A DNA stretch of 10,156 nt from Anaerolineales bacterium (GTDB taxonomy: Bacteria; Chloroflexota; Anaerolineae; Anaerolineales; Villigracilaceae). The stretch spans positions 1-10,156 of the forward strand of contig JAICRQ010000079.1 in NCBI GenBank assembly GCA_025966435.1, given 5' to 3'. Below are positions 6,708-10,156 of the stretch, in pieces. Positions within the stretch are counted from its first letter, which is position 1. Every line of letters starts with the position of its first letter. The notes under the pieces were generated by a model. It made no database searches, was not told where the DNA came from, and was given only the letters and a program-made list of their open reading frames with translations. Made by a program: the position numbers and the translations under genes.

Positions 6708-8069
6708 ATGACTGATTTAATCGTAATCGGGGGCGGGTTAGCCGGGAGTGAAGCGGCTTACCAGGCTGCTGAACATGGACTCAGAGTACAGCTATACGAA
6801 ATGCGCCCATCCCTGCAAACCGGAGCGCATCAGACTCAAGATCTGGCAGAGCTCGTCTGTTCGAACTCGCTCGGCTCGAATTTGCCCGACCGTGCTTCCG
6901 GTCTGCTCAAAAGCGAGGTGCGGCTTCTCGGCTCGATGCTGATTGAATGTGCCGAAGCGGCATCCCTGCCCGCGGGTGGAGCACTTGCTGTAGACCGTGA
7001 ACTCTTTGCGAGGCTCGTCACAGAACGAGTCCAAAATCATCCGGGTATTGAGATCATTCGGGAGGAAATCCAGGAAATTCCGCAAAGCCTTTGCATCGTC
7101 GCCAGTGGACCCTTGACCTCCCCTGCTCTCTCCAAATCCATCGCCGCCTTGAGCGGAGAGGATCATCTCTTCTTCTTCGATGCCATTGCACCCGTTATCC
7201 ACGCCGACTCCATCAACATGGAGATTGCGTTTCGGGCTTCCCGCTATGGCATGGGTGAGCAGGACGAAGGCGATTACATCAATTGTCCATTGACAAGGGA
7301 AGAATACTATACGTTTGTCAAAGCTCTCCTTAATGCGGAGCGTATCGAGCTGCGGGCGTTTGAGGAGGCGATTAAGACCGGGGTAAAAGCTGGGCATTTC
7401 TTTGAAGGCTGTCTGCCGATTGAAATTATTGCCGAACGCGGGCTCGACTCGCTGGCGTTTGGTCCGATGCGACCGGTGGGACTTCGAGATCCGCGTACCG
7501 GCAAACGCCCGTATGCCGTTGTGCAATTGCGGCAGGATAACCTGGCGGGCAGCCTGTATAACTTGGTTGGCTTTCAAACCAATCTCAAATACCCGGAACA
7601 GAAACACGTGCTGCAGCTCATCCCAGGCCTGGAGAAGGCCGAGTTCCTGCGCTACGGTCAAATGCACCGCAACACGTTTATTGCCTCGCCCAAACTGCTC
7701 CGCCCGACCCTGCAGCACATCGAACGTGATGACCTCTTCTTCGCCGGTCAGATCACAGGCGTGGAAGGATATATGGGAAATATCGCTACAGGATTGTTGG
7801 CAGGAATTAATGCGGCGCGCGTCTATCGGAACGAAGCACCTGTGATTTTGCCACAAACTACAATGCTCGGTGCGCTTTGCCATTACATCACCCATTCCAA
7901 TCTCAAAGATTTCCAGCCGATGAAAGCCAATTTTGGAATTCTTCCGCCGCTTGAGGGCACGACAAAAACCGGCAAGCGGGAACGGGGCAAGCTGTATGCC
8001 GAGCGTGCGCTGGCAGATGTATCTCTTACGCTCAACCGCCTGATGGCAGGGAGCGAAGTGAAGGCTTGA
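6708..8069 (+). CDS. trmFO: Methylenetetrahydrofolate--tRNA-(uracil-5-)-methyltransferase TrmFO
   Basis: TrmFO uses 5,10-methylenetetrahydrofolate and FAD to methylate uridine 54 of tRNA, making the T of the T-loop; it is a cytoplasmic, GidA-related flavoprotein. The 453 residues match the family's usual length. The FAD-binding Rossmann motif is at 6-16 ([11 protein letters not shown]). The family segments VCSNSLGSN (50-58) and [14 protein letters not shown] (63-76) follow. C51 and C235 ([10 protein letters not shown]) correspond to the two cysteines known to matter in the B. subtilis enzyme (Cys53 and Cys226). FGPMRPVGL (251-259) and the C-terminal FAD-contact region [20 protein letters not shown] (344-363) are intact. 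The ATG at 6708 is the only sensible start, since the Rossmann strand begins at residue 4. The gene seems to be transcribed from a promoter ending only 6 bases upstream and is coupled to the downstream peptidase gene by a TTGA overlap. Identification is very secure. Confidence 0.97.
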   Translation: MTDLIVIGGGLAGSEAAYQAAEHGLRVQLYEMRPSLQTGAHQTQDLAELVCSNSLGSNLPDRASGLLKSEVRLLGSMLIECAEAASLPAGGALAVDRELFARLVTERVQNHPGIEIIREEIQEIPQSLCIVASGPLTSPALSKSIAALSGEDHLFFFDAIAPVIHADSINMEIAFRASRYGMGEQDEGDYINCPLTREEYYTFVKALLNAERIELRAFEEAIKTGVKAGHFFEGCLPIEIIAERGLDSLAFGPMRPVGLRDPRTGKRPYAVVQLRQDNLAGSLYNLVGFQTNLKYPEQKHVLQLIPGLEKAEFLRYGQMHRNTFIASPKLLRPTLQHIERDDLFFAGQITGVEGYMGNIATGLLAGINAARVYRNEAPVILPQTTMLGALCHYITHSNLKDFQPMKANFGILPPLEGTTKTGKRERGKLYAERALADVSLTLNRLMAGSEVKA

Positions 8070-8974
8070 CGAAACGATCCGCTGCGCTCTACTTGGGGAT
8101 AATTGGAATATTGCTTTTCGGCACAGTCGCCTGGTACACCTATTCGTTTGCTTCGCAGCCGCCATCCGAGGCTGTGTTCTTCGACGGCCAACGCGCCTAT
8201 GAGGACGTGCAGACACAGGTTGACTTCGGTCCGCGAATCCCAGGCTTGGAAGGACACACGAGAATACAGGAGTGGTTGAAACCCGAGCTTGAAACCGCGG
8301 GCTGGCAAGTGGAGATACAGACCTCGCAGGCATTGGGACATCCCATTGAAAACCTCGTTGCCCGTAGAAGCGCTGATCCTCCGCAGATCATTCTCGGCGC
8401 ACACTACGATACGCGCATGTTTGCCGATAGCGATCCAGATCCTTCACAGCACACCAATTTCGTGCCCGGCGCCAACGATGGAGCGTCCGGTGTGGCAGTC
8501 TTATTGGAGCTGGCTCGGTCCCTGCCCGAAGAAACCGTTCCGATATGGCTGGTGTTCTTCGATGCCGAGGATAATGGGCGCATTGAAGGCTGGGACTGGA
8601 TTCTTGGCTCGCGTGAATTCGTAAAGAATAATCCGGTGCAGCCGCGCGCGGTGGTCATCGTGGATATGATCGGTGACGCGGACTTGAACATTTATAAGGA
8701 ATGGAACTCCAATCCAGACCTGACCGACGAAATTTGGGAAGTTGCCAAAAGCCTGGGTCACGAAGACAAATTCATTCCCGACTATAAGCATTCCATGCTC
8801 GATGATCATACGCCCTTTCTGGAAGTGGGCATACCAGCCATAGACATCATTGATTTCGACTATCCCTACTGGCATACAGTTCAGGATACCCCAGATAAGG
8901 TTTCCGCGGAAAGCCTACAGACTGTGGGAGAGACGCTGCACGCCTGGATCGTGCAGCAAAGCGAACAACCCTGA
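8066..8974 (+). CDS. M28-family zinc peptidase / glutaminyl-cyclase-like protein, membrane-anchored or secreted
   Basis: This 302-residue protein belongs to the M28 (aminopeptidase Y) metallohydrolase group, which includes zinc aminopeptidases and glutaminyl-peptide cyclotransferases. A positively charged start (MTKRS) and one hydrophobic helix (about 7-28) form a signal peptide or N-terminal anchor, so the enzyme should act outside the cytoplasmic membrane. Candidate metal and catalytic residues are H113 and D115 (GAHYDTR), D138 ([17 protein letters not shown]), E168/D169 (FFDAEDNG), D200 or D204 (IVDMIGD) and H270 ([10 protein letters not shown]). The stretch [18 protein letters not shown] (245-262) resembles the DDHxPF segment of glutaminyl cyclases, so cyclase activity is a real alternative to peptidase activity. 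The start is a TTG sharing bases with the TGA of trmFO. GGGAG at 8049-8053 lies 12 bases upstream, and translational coupling is likely. It is probably co-transcribed with trmFO, though the two functions are not obviously related. Confidence 0.85.
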   Translation: MTKRSAALYLGIIGILLFGTVAWYTYSFASQPPSEAVFFDGQRAYEDVQTQVDFGPRIPGLEGHTRIQEWLKPELETAGWQVEIQTSQALGHPIENLVARRSADPPQIILGAHYDTRMFADSDPDPSQHTNFVPGANDGASGVAVLLELARSLPEETVPIWLVFFDAEDNGRIEGWDWILGSREFVKNNPVQPRAVVIVDMIGDADLNIYKEWNSNPDLTDEIWEVAKSLGHEDKFIPDYKHSMLDDHTPFLEVGIPAIDIIDFDYPYWHTVQDTPDKVSAESLQTVGETLHAWIVQQSEQP

Positions 8975-8980
8975 TAAAAT
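8972..8980 (+). promoter_or_regulatory. Extended -10 promoter (TGATAAAAT) for the downstream kinase
   Basis: TGA plus TAAAAT (8975-8980) forms an extended -10 element whose TGA is also the stop codon of the M28 gene. It would start transcription near 8987, giving a leader of about 28 bases that carries a Shine-Dalgarno site. No good -35 is seen. It closely matches the trmFO element (TGGTAAAAT). Confidence 0.4.
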
Positions 8981-8987
8981 GATGTAG

Positions 8988-9006
8988 GTCACGCGTTGAG
9001 GGTGAC
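8988..9006 (+). promoter_or_regulatory. Ribosome binding site within a small inverted repeat, upstream of kinase gene
   Basis: GAGGGTGA at 8998-9005 is a good Shine-Dalgarno match 9 bases before ATG 9015 and supports that start. The bases GTCAC (8988-8992) and GTGAC (9002-9006) can pair over a 9-base loop, placing part of the binding site in the stem. The stem is short, so a regulatory effect is only a possibility; it could instead be a protein-binding half-site pair. Confidence 0.35.
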
Positions 9007-9014
9007 TGGAATTC

Positions 9015-10156
9015 ATGCCAAAGAAAACCATCACTACGCCCATTCAAAAGGTCCTTGCAAAAGTCCGCCCGGCATGGATCGCGCGCGTCGGACAGGAGCT
9101 GGCACGGGGAATGGAGGTGCGCGCCGATTTTGAAGGTCAGTTAGCACGTTTCTTCGATCTGCTTCAACAATCCATCACAACGGGAGACCCCGCCTGGATG
9201 GACCCGATCTTGCTTGATTGGGCGAAATCCTCCACAGAAACGGAGCTGGAAGAAGAACCTTACCATGTTTCGTTCCTCATCAACCGCATGATCGCGCTGA
9301 CGATCCAGGTCTCGCGCGAAACACTTACAAAGGAACAGGCACTCGATCTCCTGGCATCTGTTATCCCCATCTACACCTACGGGCTCGAAGTAGTTGCCCG
9401 TTACGAAATGGAAACTCGTGTGGCACACATCTCCAACGAAATGGAGAAAGTTCAAAAACGAATGGAACGTGTAGACCGGAGCAAATCTGCATTTATTTCT
9501 GTCGCCGCACACGAGTTGAAAACACCTATCACGCTCATCGAAGGCTATGCCTCGATGATGGATGATTTGATCCAGCAGGGAAAAGCCACCAATCTCGGCA
9601 GCCTTCTGACGGGAATGAACACCGGCATCGAACGGCTGCGCTCCATTGTTGACGATATGATCGATGTTTCGATGATCGACAATGATTTGCTCCAGTTGAA
9701 CTTCCAGCCGATCCAGGTCTCGCAGATGCTGAGTGCTTTATCTCTGGAAATGGAGCCTGTCCTTCGCACCCGAAAACTTACGGTCACCATCCGTGATTTT
9801 GAGGGAAGCAAGGAATGGATTTACATTGACCCAACGCGTATTACGCAGGCATTGCGCAATGTGATCCACAACGCCATAAAATATACACCTGATGGCGGCT
9901 CTATCACAATTGACGGCAGAAAGCTATCCGGGTTTATTGAGGTGACCGTCGCGGATACGGGCATCGGCATCTCTGCCGAAGATCAGGCAACGATCTTTGA
10001 GAAGTTCGGACAGCTGGGACGCGTGGACCTGCATTCCAGTGGGAAGACCAAGTTCAAGGGTGGCGGTCCGGGGCTCGGTCTTCCGATCGCGCGCGGCATT
10101 CTGGAGGCGCACGGCGGCTCCATTTGGGTCCAGTCGGACGGCCATGACGAGTTCCG
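9015..10156 (+). CDS. Soluble sensor histidine kinase with uncharacterised helical N-terminus, 3' end outside window
   Basis: The frame is open from ATG 9015 to the right edge (380 codons seen, no stop). Residues 1-135 are predicted largely helical, without membrane segments, and I do not recognise the domain; it may be a sensor or regulator-binding region. A coiled-coil stretch (about 132-155) leads to the HisKA helix with H166 (VAAHELKTPITLIEGYASMM). The ATPase domain has N286 (NVIHNAIKYTPDGG), D314 (ADTGIGIS), an F-box-like IFEKFGQLG and a G2 box GGPGLGL (350-356). The H-box type (AAHELKTP) differs from the NtrB-like kinases on the minus strand, so this is a separate lineage. The ATP lid contains a basic insert SSGKTKFKGG. 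Only the very end of the ATPase domain and any C-terminal domain are missing. No partner regulator is visible; it may lie to the right. The gene follows M28 by 40 bases and seems to have its own promoter. Confidence 0.9.
   Translation, partial: MPKKTITTPIQKVLAKVRPAWIARVGQELARGMEVRADFEGQLARFFDLLQQSITTGDPAWMDPILLDWAKSSTETELEEEPYHVSFLINRMIALTIQVSRETLTKEQALDLLASVIPIYTYGLEVVARYEMETRVAHISNEMEKVQKRMERVDRSKSAFISVAAHELKTPITLIEGYASMMDDLIQQGKATNLGSLLTGMNTGIERLRSIVDDMIDVSMIDNDLLQLNFQPIQVSQMLSALSLEMEPVLRTRKLTVTIRDFEGSKEWIYIDPTRITQALRNVIHNAIKYTPDGGSITIDGRKLSGFIEVTVADTGIGISAEDQATIFEKFGQLGRVDLHSSGKTKFKGGGPGLGLPIARGILEAHGGSIWVQSDGHDEF

Noticed and set aside
6792..8333. A 513-codon open frame on the minus strand opposite trmFO and the start of the M28 gene
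   Set aside because: It lies wholly opposite two well-supported genes, its translation is rich in Arg, Ser, Cys and Gln with no recognisable domain, and it has no convincing start signals. It is a by-product of trmFO codon use.
1..10156. CRISPR arrays, insertion sequences, tRNA genes, long direct repeats, defence or phage genes
   Set aside because: None was seen on reading; the window is filled by ordinary chromosomal coding sequence with short intergenic gaps and no stretch above 300 bases without a gene.

Overview
This window looks like a chromosomal segment of a free-living bacterium, most likely a Chloroflexota (Anaerolineae-type) genome. That assignment is inferred from the style of the genes: soluble multi-GAF histidine kinases, a folate-type TrmFO, and -10 boxes placed almost directly on start codons. 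No rRNA, tRNA or other marker gene is present to settle it. There is no sign of mobile elements, CRISPR arrays, phage genes or long repeats, and nearly all the sequence is coding.

Layout from left to right. (1) 1-534 (+) is the 3' part of a gene ending in a response-regulator receiver domain, preceded by at least 55 residues of non-receiver sequence that run off the left edge. (2) 633-1577 (+) is a ten-helix EamA/DMT-type transporter. A 98-base gap before it holds a hairpin and a possible promoter. (3) A bidirectional terminator hairpin (1577-1608) separates this from a tight three-gene operon on the minus strand, transcribed from 6604 down to 1644: an 874-residue soluble GAF-repeat histidine kinase, a 533-residue receiver-GAF-histidine kinase, and a 244-residue receiver plus winged-helix regulator. 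Junctions are a 3-base gap and an ATGA overlap, so the three proteins are almost certainly made together. (4) A 103-base divergent intergenic region (6605-6707) carries a -10 box for each direction, each 6-7 bases from the start codon, which suggests leaderless mRNAs both ways. (5) 6708-8069 (+) is trmFO, coupled through a TTGA overlap to a membrane-anchored or secreted M28-family zinc peptidase resembling glutaminyl cyclases (8066-8974). (6) 9015 to the right edge (+) is a further soluble histidine kinase with an unrecognised helical N-terminus, cut off by the window end.

How the parts may work together. The minus-strand operon has the components of a cytoplasmic phosphorelay: a kinase without a receiver, a kinase with its own N-terminal receiver, and one DNA-binding receiver protein as output. 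No kinase here has a membrane segment, so the signals are probably intracellular ligands or redox/gas cues bound by GAF domains. This wiring is inferred from domain order and operon structure. trmFO is a housekeeping tRNA-modification gene and probably has no functional link to the signalling genes. The strongest items for follow-up are the relay operon, the paired leaderless-type promoters and the receiver domain joined to an unrelated upstream sequence at the left edge.
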